The notes beneath the pieces are model-generated. The model was given only the letters and a program-made list of their open reading frames with translations, had not been told where the DNA came from and did no database searches. Below are positions 38,501 through 51,100 of a stretch of 64,000 nucleotides of DNA, piece after piece. This stretch comes from Malurus cyaneus samueli (taxonomy: Eukaryota > Chordata > Aves > Passeriformes > Maluridae), in the NCBI GenBank assembly GCA_009741485.1, contig CM019227.1, forward strand, positions 15,644,057 to 15,708,056. The letters run 5' to 3'. Each line of letters begins with the position of its first letter. The first letter of the stretch is position 1. A program made the translations under genes and the position numbers.

Positions 38501-41500
38501 TCAAAACATTCCCCAATAATCAGAATATTTCCACCTCTAAGAACACCTTCAGAGCATTCAGAAGCACTCACACATCAATAGGAAAGCTGGCAGAGTAAAT
38601 GTGAGCCCAAAAGGATCACTGTAACCTGCAGCAATGTCAGGCACCCGAGGTGGATAATGTGCAGCGCTGCCAGTGTCACTGCAGAGCTCAGTGAGAACTC
38701 AGCCACAAAATCCAACAATTTGGCTGCTTTTTCATGTCTGTCCGAGCAGCTCGTGGCATTTACTGCAGGGACAGTGAGGCTGAGCCAGGAGTGGGCAGAA
38801 CAAAACCCCAGAAATGCCTCTGGAGCAGAGACAAACCTGCCTGGCTGAGGAACAAAGTAAAAACATGGGATAGCAAAAAGAAAGGTCAGATTGCACCTTC
38901 TTGGGGTTGGAAATAAAACCCACCCTGAACAAACCTCTAAACTGCGTGGGTCTGATGCCATGGAAATCCTCAGAGAGACCTGCACAAGGACAAAACTTCC
39001 CTAGGAGGACTTCATGGGCTGAAACGTCGTTATGCCATGACCAGAATTCCAAAGATTGTCTTGTCAAGCAGCAGAGGCAACACAAATGTCATCCTGAAGT
39101 AACTTAAACTTTCACCCCAACAAGTGTCAGCAAGCTGCCCCCCTGCCAGAAGCACAGGCAGCTATTTAACATTCCACCAGTATGAGACAGAATTTCCTAC
39201 CTCAGCTTTGCTGGCATCCAGCGATGTCAAAACCTGAAAATTACAGGAAAAATGCATTAGTATTGATCCAACGAAACAGGAGTGGGATTAATTGGCTTTT
39301 GAGGTAACTGACATCAATTGGTTGTTATGGCTTGAGGGAACAGAGCTGGGGAGAACTGTCTTTCACACTGAGACTGTTCACCTCTCATGCACATCAGAAA
39401 GCAAAACCAGGGATGTAGGAAGATTACAGGAAAATTCAGGAGAATTGGGTAAAAATCCAGGAAACATACCAGAAGAGAACTGTACAAATATGTTTCAATT
39501 TTTACTATTTTTTGATTTGTTTCTGAGCAGAGATGATGATGAGCAATGCAACCACTGAGCCATTCCAACACAGACAGTTCCCAGGATACACTTTGGAAAG
39601 AGTTCAGCTCAGCTCTACAGTGAAAAAGCAACAGAATTTGAAGACCACGCTCCATGTGGAGTGTGGCAAAGGAAGTTTTGCCAGACCCTTCTCACTGGGG
39701 ACAGTGTGCTGGGCACAGCTGCCCAGGGTTTGGCCTCACTGGAGCTCCAGTGCTGATTTCCAGCAGCAAAATCTGTGCTGAGCACAAACAACAATGGATT
39801 CTCTGCCACTCAAGGGCTGCACTGAGCTCAGTTAAGGTCAATGTGTAACACCAGGGAGAGACAAAGCCAACTGCTATGAAAAACTGCACAAAATCCACTT
39901 CTGGCAACACAGACAAATTAATAATTTCTATTAAAGCAACCTAAACATTTTAAGACCCATACACTTCCATGTTATAGGTTAAACAACAGACAAGTTAATA
40001 AGCTGTTATTAGATCCTGAAGGTTGTTAAACCGTGTATGTAAAACAAAAAAATCTTGGTTAGAACTTTATGTCACAACATTGTCACCGCTTTAGCAGGTT
40101 GAAAAGCCCTTAATAACCTCCTCACAAATGGCAGACTGACACCTAGCTATAACTCTGTCTCCAGGAGAATGGATCCTCCTTTACACCGCTGTTAATCAGC
40201 ACTTCCAAAGGACATCACCAATTCTGGCCAGCTCTGAGGAGAGGCACAGGGAGTGACCCCGTCTGAAGGAAGGGAAGGGGAGTTGGGGTTTATTGAGCAG
40301 AGCAAAAACAGACAATTTGTGTGCAGAGCTGCTGCTCCATGGAAGACGCCCGTGGATTCATCAAAAACTTGTTCCAAAGGAATTGAGGAACGGAAATGCA
40401 CTCCTGTCACATCACAACGCAGCACCGGCAAGCACAAACAGTTATTTAATTTAACCTGATTCAAGCCCAGGTTCGGCTCTGTTTGAAATGTGTATCTTTG
40501 TCACTAATGGGATTTTTGAATCTGTTCAAGAATTTCTCTCACACAAGCAGAACTGAACTTATTTAAATTCCATTTATTTACAAACAACCTATTGCATTTT
40601 TTTCTTGTTATTCCTCTTCTTCAATATTCTTTAGTGCCAGCAGTTATTTTTCCTTTCCAAAATGAACCATACATGCAGCCATCTCACCCATTCCCTGCTG
40701 GCATTCCCTTGGGTCACTCTGGGAGTGCCCCCTCACAAGAAGGTCTTTTTACCAATACACTCAGGAGTGTTACACTCTATTTATATCAATTTAATTATAT
40801 CTTTCTGGAGATAAATTATTAAAAGCACATTTTGTAGGGGATATACCAAAACCCTGCTCCTAAAACACCAGAATTTCGAGTGGAGCCTCCTGGAACTGCC
40901 ATAAATCTTGCTCTAAACCCTCTGTCAGAGGTGCCTGTCTTCTCTCTCTATCAGCTGTGCAAAAAATGTGACTGGAGATGAACAATGTGACCATTCCAGC
41001 CAGGACTCACCAGTGCCTTGCAAAGCAATTACTCTTCTATTTTAATAATTCACCTTGAGTGTCCAAAGGCTGCATTTCTCTTTTATATTTTTGTGCCTTC
41101 CTGGTGCTTTATAGTCACCCAGTGGTCAGCTGGACCTCTGGACATATTATGCCCCCATCTTTCTCCTCCAGGTTATTGTCTGATAAATCCCTGCTCAGCA
41201 GTTGAATTCCAGCGAGTTCCTAGAAGCATGACCTTTTACTTGGTATTACCAACATTAATTCACTTTTATTTCATTCTGCAAGCCCATCCATCTCCTCCTG
41301 GCCAACACACCCGGGCTCCTCCACGTTAGAAATTCCTCCCAGCTTTACGTTTTTCTCAAATTCCATTAGCACGTTCTTGGGCCAAGCATACTAATGAAAA
41401 ATTATCAAATGAGATGACAAATAACGTGGTGTCACGTTGGAGATTTGTGTGGAGAGTGCAGCAGCTGACCCTGGCAGGGCAGGGCAGGGTGCCAGGCTGT

Positions 41501-44500
41501 CACACCAGAGCCCTCCTGGTGAAACACTTCAGCAGCCCCAGCTGCACAGCTGGGACAACATCTGCATCCAGGCTGGACACCGGGACAGCAACACACCCCA
41601 AGTTATTTCTGGGAATGCTGCAAAATGCTCCTCACACCAGAGGGATGATGATCTTTAGGAGAGTGCTCATCACTGTAGCAATGGAGACAAGGATGGAGCG
41701 CTTCTATCTAAAATAATGACATTCCTCAAGCTAATGTTCAATTAATAAACAGTAAAACACATTCATTTGATATTATGGGTCAAATAGCATGCAGGAAATT
41801 AATGAGATGACTGTTGTTAGCCTGTGAACACCTGACAATTATCTAAAAGTTTTAACAGCGATTTTTATCTAAGTTTATGTATCTTGATGCAGCGAATTAT
41901 CATTCTATTTGTATGACTGATTTCTTCCTCCCCCTTGCTCGTACCCCCCCTGTTCCTGAGCCTTGTAATTTCCAGCCCAGCAGCTGTATGTGCTGTCATG
42001 TTTGAGCAGCCAGTGAATGAAGACACGGCAGCAGCAATGACAAAGGATTGCAGTCCCCAGTCATTCTTTGCCGAGGCTTCGAGGAAGAGCCGGTGTGTCA
42101 CGGTGTGATCACTCAATTAAATCCTCCCCCAAGGCACTGCCAGCCCTCCAGCTCCTCCAGCAGAGCTGGGATCCGCAGCCAAGCCACCCCAGACATGAGA
42201 GCAATATATTTCTAATTTATTCCCCCCATCCTGGTGATCCTGGGTGAGGAATTCACTGCAGTGATGTCTCCATAATCAGGAATTGTCCCAGAAGGTGAGG
42301 CAGAGAGGAGAGCAGGGCTGCAGACCAGGTCAGTCAGAGAGCTCACCTTGGCTCCCTCTGGACATCCCTCACTGCAATCTCCTGCTCTGCCCCAATTTGG
42401 GGGATGGACAATGTCCATTCCCTGGCTCCTGCTGTCCCCCTGACATTAATGCCCCCATTAAAACCACAGCAATCCCACCAACAGGAATGCTCACGGGACA
42501 TTCTGCTCTGGGAGGCACAATCAGCAATATTCTCTGTCGATATCCCTCAGTTGAGGGATCCCCGTCTCTCAGCCCATAATCCCTCTGTGACACAACAAAA
42601 CTGTGGGTTTATGTCACTGTCCCAAGGAAGACGCAATTTATTCTCCTTGGGCCACAAGTTGGACGCGACTGACAGAAAACATCTTTTAAAATGGCTTTTT
42701 TGCTATTCCTGGAAGTTGCACTCCATGCAGAACTTCCCATTTCACACGAGGAATGCCACGATTACTGACAAAAACAGGTGTGGCGATAACACCACAAAAA
42801 AGTAGTCTTTTAAATTATATTTACTGCTTTTAGCATTCAGAAAGGTCTTATCAGGAGGCACATGCACCTGTAATTGCTCTCTCCACAAAGAACAGAGGAC
42901 AATATTTGCCTTTCTCAACCAGAAGGCAAAGAGCTGCTATTTCTCACCTATCTCACACCAGCACCTTACCAGGAAGAGCTAAAGGAAACTTTCTACAAGG
43001 AAGAAAGCTCCTCAAACATGGAAGTGGAAAGCTCATTTAATGCCAATTTGGTATTAAATGTACATGAAATGCCCTGTGTCAAAGTTTAAAGACAAAAAAA
43101 AAAGCAGGGACAATTGGAACGGTACATGTTTTGAGGCAGGACTCTCCTCCATCAGGTGCTGAAGGTGAGTAACCATTTACTTGGACTGTCCCATCTCCTC
43201 CACAAAAGAGTGAGGCCCTTTTCCTGTCACTGATTTTTTTAAGAAGATCTTTTTAGAAAATCTAAATTTTTCTGATTTTTCTAAAAATGGTATTTTCTTA
43301 GTTTTTTTATCTTCTCAGATCGATATGACTCCTGTGCATAAAAAAATAAATAAACCAATCAGTTTTTACCTTTAATATCTTCTCCCCTTCCCAGGTTCTG
43401 ATACAATGAGAGAAGGGACTTAAAAATACAAAAGCAAGATTAATAACAAATAATGCTCCAAATAACACTTACAATGAGCTAAAGAAAACCATCTCCTGTA
43501 GATTGGACTTTAGATATCAGGCAGAGAGTATTTTAAGAATGAAGAATAAACCTAAATATCATATTAAAGAGACTGAATCGTTAACAAGACAGAATTAATT
43601 TTATTTCTTTCTAGACACAAAATATCTGACAGAAAGGGAATCCTGGAGACTAACACCTCCTGCTTAACCAGTAACACCTGCAGGGGAACTCGCAGGTTTT
43701 GCCCTGAGGAGATCAGGGCAGAGACTCCACGAGGTCCTGGGATGTCCTGGCATTTACCTGAACAAATGTGAAACTGCATTTAAAGTTTTGATTCCCTGAG
43801 CTCAGGCAGTGTTAAAAAATACAATTTGATAATCACTGTGTGCAACCTTTTATTAAACTGGGAATCCACCTGTGGGTCTGGAGGATGGGGATTGATTGCC
43901 CACTGGCTTCTCCATTTTTTTTCTGCCTGAGCAAGTGGATTGATTCAGAGAATTATTCTGATTTGGTTCCCAGAGCAGAATCAGAGCTGCTGGAGCTGGT
44001 TGTGACAGGGTGCAAAGGAACCAGCCTGTGCTTGTTCTACACTGTCTGACTCCATGATGGGAGCAATTACCTGAAATATCTCTGCTTCACCGTGATAACA
44101 CAGCAGGGAACGGAGGAAAAAAAGAAAAAAAAAACCACAAAGCCTTTAGGAATATGACAGTGTACTGTCTGGCACTGTTAGTGTCGAAAAAACTAGAAGA
44201 ATAAGCAAAACCATATGTATGCTTCAGTTCCTAAAGCACTGTGCCTCTGGAACATGGAATTCTAACACATCTTGCAAATTCAGTGAAATAATCATGATAA
44301 ATATAGCTATAATCTAAATCATTCTTTAAGCATATTAAATCTCTCATCAAAAGCATAGAAATATGCAGCAAAATATGCACCTTCTTGCTACACAGTTCTT
44401 CTTGCTAATTCATCAGTTCCATTCACCTCCTTCCTGATTTCTAAAAGCAATTCTGGAAAGTGAAGCAAAATTAACTTTTACTCCCCTCTCCTACATTGCC

Positions 44501-46308
44501 TGCAGGTGCCATGAAAAACCCAACCCTTATGGTCACCAAAGCGCCTGAGAATCAGGAGGTGGAACTTGACTCAAAATCCCAACCATGGAGCTGGGTTTTT
44601 TTCATTTGAGCTCAGATAAAGTTCTAAATTAAAACTATTTTTCTTAATTAACATCCTGGGTGGTTTTTTTAAGCTGGCTGTGAAGGCTTTAAGAGGTTTA
44701 TTTAGAGCAATTGCTCTCTTCAAAATATAAACAACTTGGCCAAACGGAGACTCTCTAGGAAAGTCTCAGATGGATTTTTGCCTGGGACATGAAAATGAAC
44801 ACTGATATTTTAAAAAGCTGAGGTTTAATTTTTTAAATCAGGGCCCTGGGCTCCACAGAAGCTGTGAGGGTAAAGTGCTGCTCTTCAGGACTTGCTCCTG
44901 GAAGCAGAAATGAGAAATTCCTGTGATATCCTGCAGGATCAGCTCTCTGGGGCTTCCACGAGGCCAAACATAACAACCTATGGCTGTCACACACGGCTGC
45001 CCATTAAAAAAATCCAATATATTAAAGGCATACATGAATGGAATATGCTGAAGGGAGAACAGGGGGAATCAAGACTCGTATTTCATAGATATGTATCTTT
45101 AATTAAATTTTGCTCAGTTTATTTACTGCTATGGATAACAGCATTAGATTCCTCCAAATTTCTGTTAACTCAGTAAGTATACAGGCAATGGCTTTAGCAG
45201 CTGGTGGAAAATAGATCTGCCCTTAACTACTTCCTAATAATATTTGTGATGCTCAGTTAATATTGGCTGTTCAAGATTTTTAAGCTGAATTTGCTGTATA
45301 AATCAGTCTGCAAAATGTGGAGTAGTTATCATGGGTAGTTCACTTAGTGCATGAAGTCTGAGGCATAATGTCATCTTCTTTAACATTTCTGTGGTAGAGC
45401 CTGAATAAACTCTGCCAAAGGAAAACAATCTCTGAAACACTTGTTCTGACTAACTTATACAGTGATTTTCACAGAAGGTTCTGGATATTTGTGTGTCTGG
45501 TACAAAGCAAATACAGGGTTTTCTCTTTGAAACTGGGACTCACTTTCACAAAACAACCTGAGCTTCACAGAACTCACCAAATGGCTCCTTCTTAATATTG
45601 GGAATAAATCGTATGACTCTTATAATGAGATAATGACAGAAAAGAAGACTGAGTATATATCAGTATATAGTAAGCTGAACACAAAAAATACTCAGGTTTT
45701 TGTGTGCAATAAAATGCATGATCTTTGCTTGCTGTTCTTTTAAAAGTAACCTAAACCTGCTTTACCCGTACTTTAGGAGAATATCCACAAGCACTGCTTC
45801 ACTGCAACCCGTGATAATCTTGGCAATTTCCATAAGTCAACCAAAAGTAGGATTTCCTACTTATTAGATGGCAGAAGTTCATGATCCAGAGTGCAACTGC
45901 AATAAACTAAATCTGAAAGTCAAGGTAAATAAGGCATTTTCCAGTCAACTGTTGAGCCGCTACAGCTTCTCCATGGAATCTGCTAAAAATGACATTAATG
46001 TTCCCTGCTTAATTTAGCAAGGAGAAAAAAATTAACTGGACTGGATAAATATAAACAAAACTATCTCTGGTGATATTTTTTTTTTTCACGTGTCAATAAT
46101 TCTGTCAGGCTCCAGAGCACCGAGGAGAGAGGACGGAGTGAAAATGCAGCGGAGAAACAATTCCCTCAGCAGATCTGCTGCCCAACACCCAGCAGAGCTG
46201 CCAGCACTGCCCATTTCACCCAGGAGCAGTGAGCTCACATCACTCAGAATGCCCACATGATGCCAGGATAATGTAAAAATAAATAATGAGGAAAAGCGGG
46301 GATGGATT
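35591..46308. other. Long noncoding stretch, no gene seen
   Basis: About 10.7 kb of unique sequence. Frames are under 137 codons and overlap each other antisense (for example 38575-39107 and 39292-39848). A donor-like AAG|GTGAGTAA near 43165 and a CA|GTAAGTAT near 45173 lack matching coding exons. A 10-bp palindrome TGTACGTACA lies at 36268-36277. The inverted repeat at 41423-41438 is listed separately. No repeat family or RNA gene is recognised. Confidence 0.65.
41423..41438. promoter_or_regulatory. Inverted repeat of an ACGTG-type motif
   Basis: AACGTG (41423-41428) and CACGTT (41433-41438) form perfect 6-bp arms around GTGT. ACGTG is the core shared by several bHLH-PAS, HIF-type and bZIP sites, so this could be a paired site. 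Such short matches also arise by chance, and nothing nearby shows a promoter. Confidence 0.2.
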
Positions 46309-46719
46309 TGATGCCTAAAACAAGGCTCACCTGAAACGGAGGCCACACAATGTGCGGAGAATAAAAGGAGACAGATTTAATCCAGGCCTGCTGGTACACT
46401 GAGGGCAGACAAATCCTCCTCCTGAGGCTGCACCCAGAATGGACCCCGAGTCACGAGATCTTCCCCTTTTATCAGTTCTGTCTCATGAACACACCGGGCC
46501 CCAATTCAGCTGATGATGGCACCACCCCAGGTTTGCTCCCCCCAATTCTCTGTTGTTTCCATATTTTGGGGCTCCATGACAGCAAAGTGTCCTTGGATTC
46601 AGCTCAGAGAGGAATTGTTTTGTCTAAACAAAGACAGCAGGATCTTCAGTGCTGTACACTGGAGAAGCACAGGAACACAGAGACATGAAAATGTAGAAAC
46701 TAAAAATCCTAAGGCATCA
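46309..46719 (-). mobile_element. Solo LTR, copy C (ERV1-like)
   Basis: Begins TGATGCCT and ends AGGCATCA, with an exact 4-bp target duplication GATT on both sides (46305-46308 and 46720-46723). In minus orientation it holds GATAAAAGGG (46464-46473) and ATTAAA (46376-46381). Compared with copies A and B it lacks about 9 bases near 46390 and about 15 bases near 46507. It shares the ACACTGA variant with copy D. It lies 280 bp upstream of the CCCTGTG array. No proviral coding sequence remains. Confidence 0.92.
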
Positions 46720-46723
46720 GATT

Positions 46724-46999
46724 CTCGGCAGTGTCCAGCGGTATCTGCTGTAATTGCACGGGCAGCTCATTAACACAGGGAGCCCCAGAGCCTCCCCTGG
46801 CCCGGCTCAGTGACACCAACAGAGAGCACTGCACCAGGACAGAGGGTCAGCACCATCATTAGCCCCGAAAATGCACCCCCAGGGCTGTGCAGTGCCAGAT
46901 GTGCACACCCCGCTCAAACACCGCCCTGAGCTACACCCCAGAGCTCCATCAGAACTGACCCTGCAGCAGCACCAGCCTGGGCACCTCAATGGCTTTGGG
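46724..46999. other. Noncoding spacer between LTR C and the heptamer array
   Basis: About 275 bp of C-rich unique sequence with no recognisable element. The forward frames that run through the array begin here but have no protein-like content before the repeat. Confidence 0.6.
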
Positions 47000-47540
47000 C
47001 TGTGCCCTGTGCCCTGTGCCCTATGCCCTGTACCCTGTGCCCTGTGCCCTGTACCCTGTGCCCTGTGCCTGTGCCCTGTGCCTTCCTGTCCCGTGCCTGG
47101 CCCTGCCGTGCCCTGTGCCTTCCTGTGCCCTGTGCCCTGTGCCTGGCCCTGTCCTGTCCTTCCTGTCCCTGTCCGGCCCTTGTGCCTGTTCCTGTCCCTG
47201 TGCCCGTGCCCTGTACCCTGTACCCTGTGCCCTGTGCCCTGTGCCCTGTGCCCTGTTCCCTGTGCCCTGTGCCCTGTGCCCTGTGCCCTGTGCCCTGCCC
47301 TGTGCCGTGCTCCTGTCCCTGTGTCCCCTGTGCCCTGTGCCCTGTGCCCTGTGCCCTGTTCCCTGTGCCCTGTGCCCTGTGCCCCTGTGCCCTCCTGTGT
47401 CCCTGTGCCCTGTCCCTGTCCCTGTGCCTGTCCCTGTTCCCTGTGCCCTGTTCCCTGTACCCTGTGCCCTGTGCCCTGTGCCCTGTGCCCTGTGCCCTGT
47501 GCCCTGTTCCTGTGCCCCTGTCCCTGGCCCTGTGCCCTGT

Positions 47541-47573
<33 letters not shown>

Positions 47574-47930
47574 CCTGTTCCCTGTGCCCTGCGCCCTGCC
47601 TGTTCCTGTACCCTGTACCCTGTGCCCTGTGCCCTGTGCCTGTTCCCTGTCCCTGTCCTGTGCCCTGTACCCTGTACCCCTGTCCCTCGCCCTGTTCCCT
47701 TGTGCCTGTGCTCCTGCTGTGCCCTGTGCCCTGTGCCCTGTGCCGTGTACCCTGTACCCTGTACCCCTGTGCCCTCTGCCCTGTTCCCTGTGCCCTGTGC
47801 CCTGTCCCTGTGCCCTGTGCCTGTGTCTGTACCCTGTACCCTGTACCCTGTACCCTATGCCCTGTGCCCTGTGCCCTGTTCCCTGTGCCCTGTGCCCTGT
47901 ACCCTGCTCCCGGTGCCCCGTGCCCTGGGC
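47000..47930 (+). repeat. CCCTGTG heptamer minisatellite, about 0.93 kb
   Basis: More than 100 tandem units with the modal heptamer CCCTGTG. Variants are CCCTGTA and CCCTGTT, hexamers CCCTGT in runs (for example near 47545-47575) and shorter CCTGT steps. The minus strand therefore reads GGGCACA and GGGACA, with a GGG run every 6-7 bases. That satisfies the usual four-G-tract pattern for a quadruplex almost anywhere in the array, and the plus strand has matching C-tracts. A 7-bp unit without stops keeps three plus frames and one minus frame open for 340-395 codons; none encodes a real protein. It is not the vertebrate telomere hexamer, though the spacing is similar. Confidence 0.95.
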
Positions 47931-48089
47931 TGGCCCTGGGGAAGGGCAGTGCCAATGGCAGGGGACACTCTGTGCCCTTGGCTCCCTTCCTTCATGGCCC
48001 AGTCAGGGTGAGGGGATGGGCAGTGCCACTGCCATAGCTCGGACAGCTCCCAGCCCTGCCTGGGCCATGGGGAGGGGATGCTACCAGCA
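47931..48089. other. Noncoding spacer
   Basis: About 160 bp of GC-rich unique sequence between two minisatellites. No gene or motif is recognised. Confidence 0.6.
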
Positions 48090-48185
48090 CCACCACCAAA
48101 ACACCAAACAGCACCAAAAGCACCCAAAAGCACCAAAAAGCACCAAAAAGCACCAAAAAGCACCCAAAAGCACCCAAAAGCACGG
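48090..48185 (+). repeat. 11-bp minisatellite, AGCACCAAAAA
   Basis: About eight units of AGCACCAAAAA or AGCACCCAAAA, preceded by looser CACCAAAACACC steps from about 48090. It is the second tandem array within 1.2 kb and shares no unit with the heptamer array. Confidence 0.9.
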
Positions 48186-51100
48186 GTAGCAGGGCACCTC
48201 ACCCCATAAAATCTCATCTGCTATTATGTTATCTGTTATCTCATCTCAGATAACTCCAATGGGCTACGCTGGTTCAGAGGGAGTTACTGTGGCACTACTG
48301 GGATAACACCAGCCTGGCATCTCCACCTGCCAGCAAACACCTCGGTGTGAAGGGAGATGTGCCAGGGTAGGCTGGATTTCTGACTGCCAGCCTCTCACTT
48401 TACAGCTGGAAAAGCCACAGCAAACTTTCACAAAGTACAAATCTTTTCTGCACGTCCTTGGAAATGTCTGGAGTTTCCTCTGTGAGTGGGGACATCTATT
48501 TCCCAGTTACTCCCCAGGAGCTAAGTGAAGGAATCTGTCTATATTATTGTCATTTTGGGGCTAAGTTACACTCAACCCCTAAACCACCATTTATTTTGCC
48601 AGCTTTAAGGTAGGTACCTCGATATCCTGCACTGCTTTATGTTATGCTATAATCTACTATCATCTTTTAGTTTTATACAGTGTAGTAATTCTGATTAAGA
48701 TCTTCCATCTGCTATCTTTTGTCTGCTCATTTGTCTTAATAAATAATTCATTTTCACACAAATATATCTGATTTGCCATCGTTAGCGCTCGCGGGACAAA
48801 GCGATTCAATTACACCTCAGAACTTCCTTCAGTTTAAACTGCTGCCAAAACCTGGGACTAATGGAGGATTTAACTTCATTCAAAGCTCTTTCTGGGAAGG
48901 AGTTTGAATATATAAAAGGGGTTCTTTCTGCCCTTTGGACTCAGGGATCCTCAGGGTGTGAGAGGAGCTGGGCACTGAGACTGGGCACTGTGGGGGCCCA
49001 GGGGGTTCTGTGCCCACCAGCCACCCCCAGGGGCCACCAGCCATGGGCAACAGTGGCCTCTCAGCCCCTCTCACTGCTCTGACCAGCAGAGACCCCTCCC
49101 AAATCAATCCTTCAATGAACCCTGAGATCAGCAGCTGCTCCATTGCACTGTCCTGGTTTGCAGGGGGCGGTTTGAGCTGGGGGGACAGGAAGGGGAAGCA
49201 GCACAAAGTAAGGGCCAGGTCCTGAAGTGACAGCCACAGGGAGGGCTGTGCCGTGCCCAGGGGCTGAGGGACAAACACAAATTCCTGTATTCCAGGAGGA
49301 CGTGTCACCTCCTCCATCACTGACCCAGCCGTGCTCCGAGGCCACGGGGCACAGCCGTGAAGGCAGAGCTCTGTGCTGGTGTTCCCATGAATTCTGATTA
49401 AAATGCAGCCTCTGAAGCCAGCCAAGGTCCTCTCAATCCTGGCTGCTCATCCCCACCTTGCACAGGGGTGAGTCTCCGGTGGGATGAGTGTGTCCACAGC
49501 CCCTGGGCACAGCAAGCCCACCCCCTTCATGGCCTGGATGAGTTTTGGCCACAAAAGCAACAACCCCTCTATCAATGTCACAGACTAAACAAGCTGCACT
49601 GTGTGCTGATGCTCTTCAAAGTGTTTCCAGCAGCCCTAGTTCTGGCTGGTTGGTTTTGGGGAAATTAATGATGATACAGCAAGGTCGCTGTACCTCGGCT
49701 GCAGGGAACAGATGCTGACACATTAACACCACCGGCACTGGGACAGAGCTGCTCCTGCTGTCATTGCAGCAACTGAGGCAAAACCAGCCCCAGCAAAGGG
49801 CCCAGCCTGAGAAATACACTCTGAAATGCAAACATTTGAAGAAAAGAGCTCCTGCACTTTCCAAAGCCATCACTGTATCACCCTCATCAAAACACACCGC
49901 TCTGCCTTTTAAAAATCAACCCCAAGCCAGCAGAACAATAAGAAACCAAATCTTTTTTTTTCTCTCAGCAGCACAGCCCATTTTCAATGCCATTTGTGAG
50001 CTGCCTGTTTATCCCTGACATTCACAGCTGGAGCACATCTCCAGCTCAGGTCGCTCTCTCACACCGAGGCAGAGAAAATCAGGGACTTTTCCATCTTTTT
50101 AGTGGGAAGGTTCAGAGATGGCAGTGAATATCCACAGCTCTGCTAACCTGGTGTGAGATTCTCCTGGGGAACTGCACAGGACAAGGCATCACCACTCCCA
50201 AAACCTCCAGCCACAGGGAAAGCAGCAGCCTCAGGACTGGCAGAGCGGAGAATTGGGGTAGTTTTATGTGTAAAATGAAATAAACACCTTGTTCTTCACA
50301 ACCTCAGAGCAACAGCACGGTGAAAGCATTGAAAGAGGGGCTGGGGAGAGGCCAGGTGATGAGAGCAGTGAGGTGCTAAAGCAGGAAAAAGCAACACACA
50401 GCCCACTTACCTCACGAGGAATTTTCAGATTTTTGGTCACTATTAAGTTTTAACTATTTAACCTCACAAGAAAGTTTCAGATTTTTGGTCACTATTAAGT
50501 TTTAACTATCTAAAGTACTTCCTTCAAATGAATTTTACTATATTTGAGGACTATTACTGCAAAATGAATTACACAAAAGGCATCAGTAAGCCCTAGGAGT
50601 TAGCTATTCAGGTGCTGTGTGTCAGACAATTCAGAATTTTGAGTCATATTTTAAAATATGTAACTCCTGACAACAAGGCAGTCCCTGTAGCTGGAAATGG
50701 ATAGCAATTCTTCCATCACCCTGGCCCCAGACTGGGGACTTCACATCAGCACAGCTTGAAAGTCCATTTAAACTGTGACAGGGCTGTAAAAAGCCCTCAA
50801 CAGCAGCATTTCCTAAGAGAAAGTCTCATCTGTTTCTAAGCTACAGCTGTTGTTTATTCAATACCGATAGGCATACAGAATAAAAGAGATGGATCGCTCC
50901 CTCCCCAAGCCAGATGTGAGCTCTTGAAATCCTTTTCTGCTGATTTCTCACTGTGAGCAGGTTCAGACCCGTCTCTTGGCTGGGTTTAGTGCTGCCAGCC
51001 CTCATCCCTGGGAGCTGGGGATAAATTTGAAATTTCCCCCCTGAATGCTCCCTCAGGGCAGTGGCACTCCCAGCACCGCTACAGGAGCTCACCAACACAG

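Noticed and set aside
43140..43175. Strong donor-like site AAG|GTGAGTAA
   Set aside because: No upstream acceptor-bounded coding exon could be read in any frame, and single GTGAGT words are common.
45160..45185. Donor-like CA|GTAAGTAT at the end of an open frame
   Set aside because: The frame upstream is not protein-like and no partner exon is visible.
47000..47930. Interstitial telomere repeat
   Set aside because: The unit is CCCTGTG/CCCTGT, not CCCTAA. I find no run of TTAGGG.
48090..48185. CRISPR-like short repeats
   Set aside because: The units abut with no unique spacers, and the genome is eukaryotic. This is a minisatellite.
46807..48189. Four very long open frames (340-395 codons) on both strands, with CPVPCAL- or GTGHRAQ-type repeats
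   Set aside because: They are translations of the CCCTGTG heptamer. A 7-bp unit without stops stays open in all frames and the proteins are pure repeat. No start context, domain or splice signal supports them.
48880..49425. 181-codon minus frame
   Set aside because: It lies in GC-richer DNA where stops are fewer, with overlapping plus frames and no domain.
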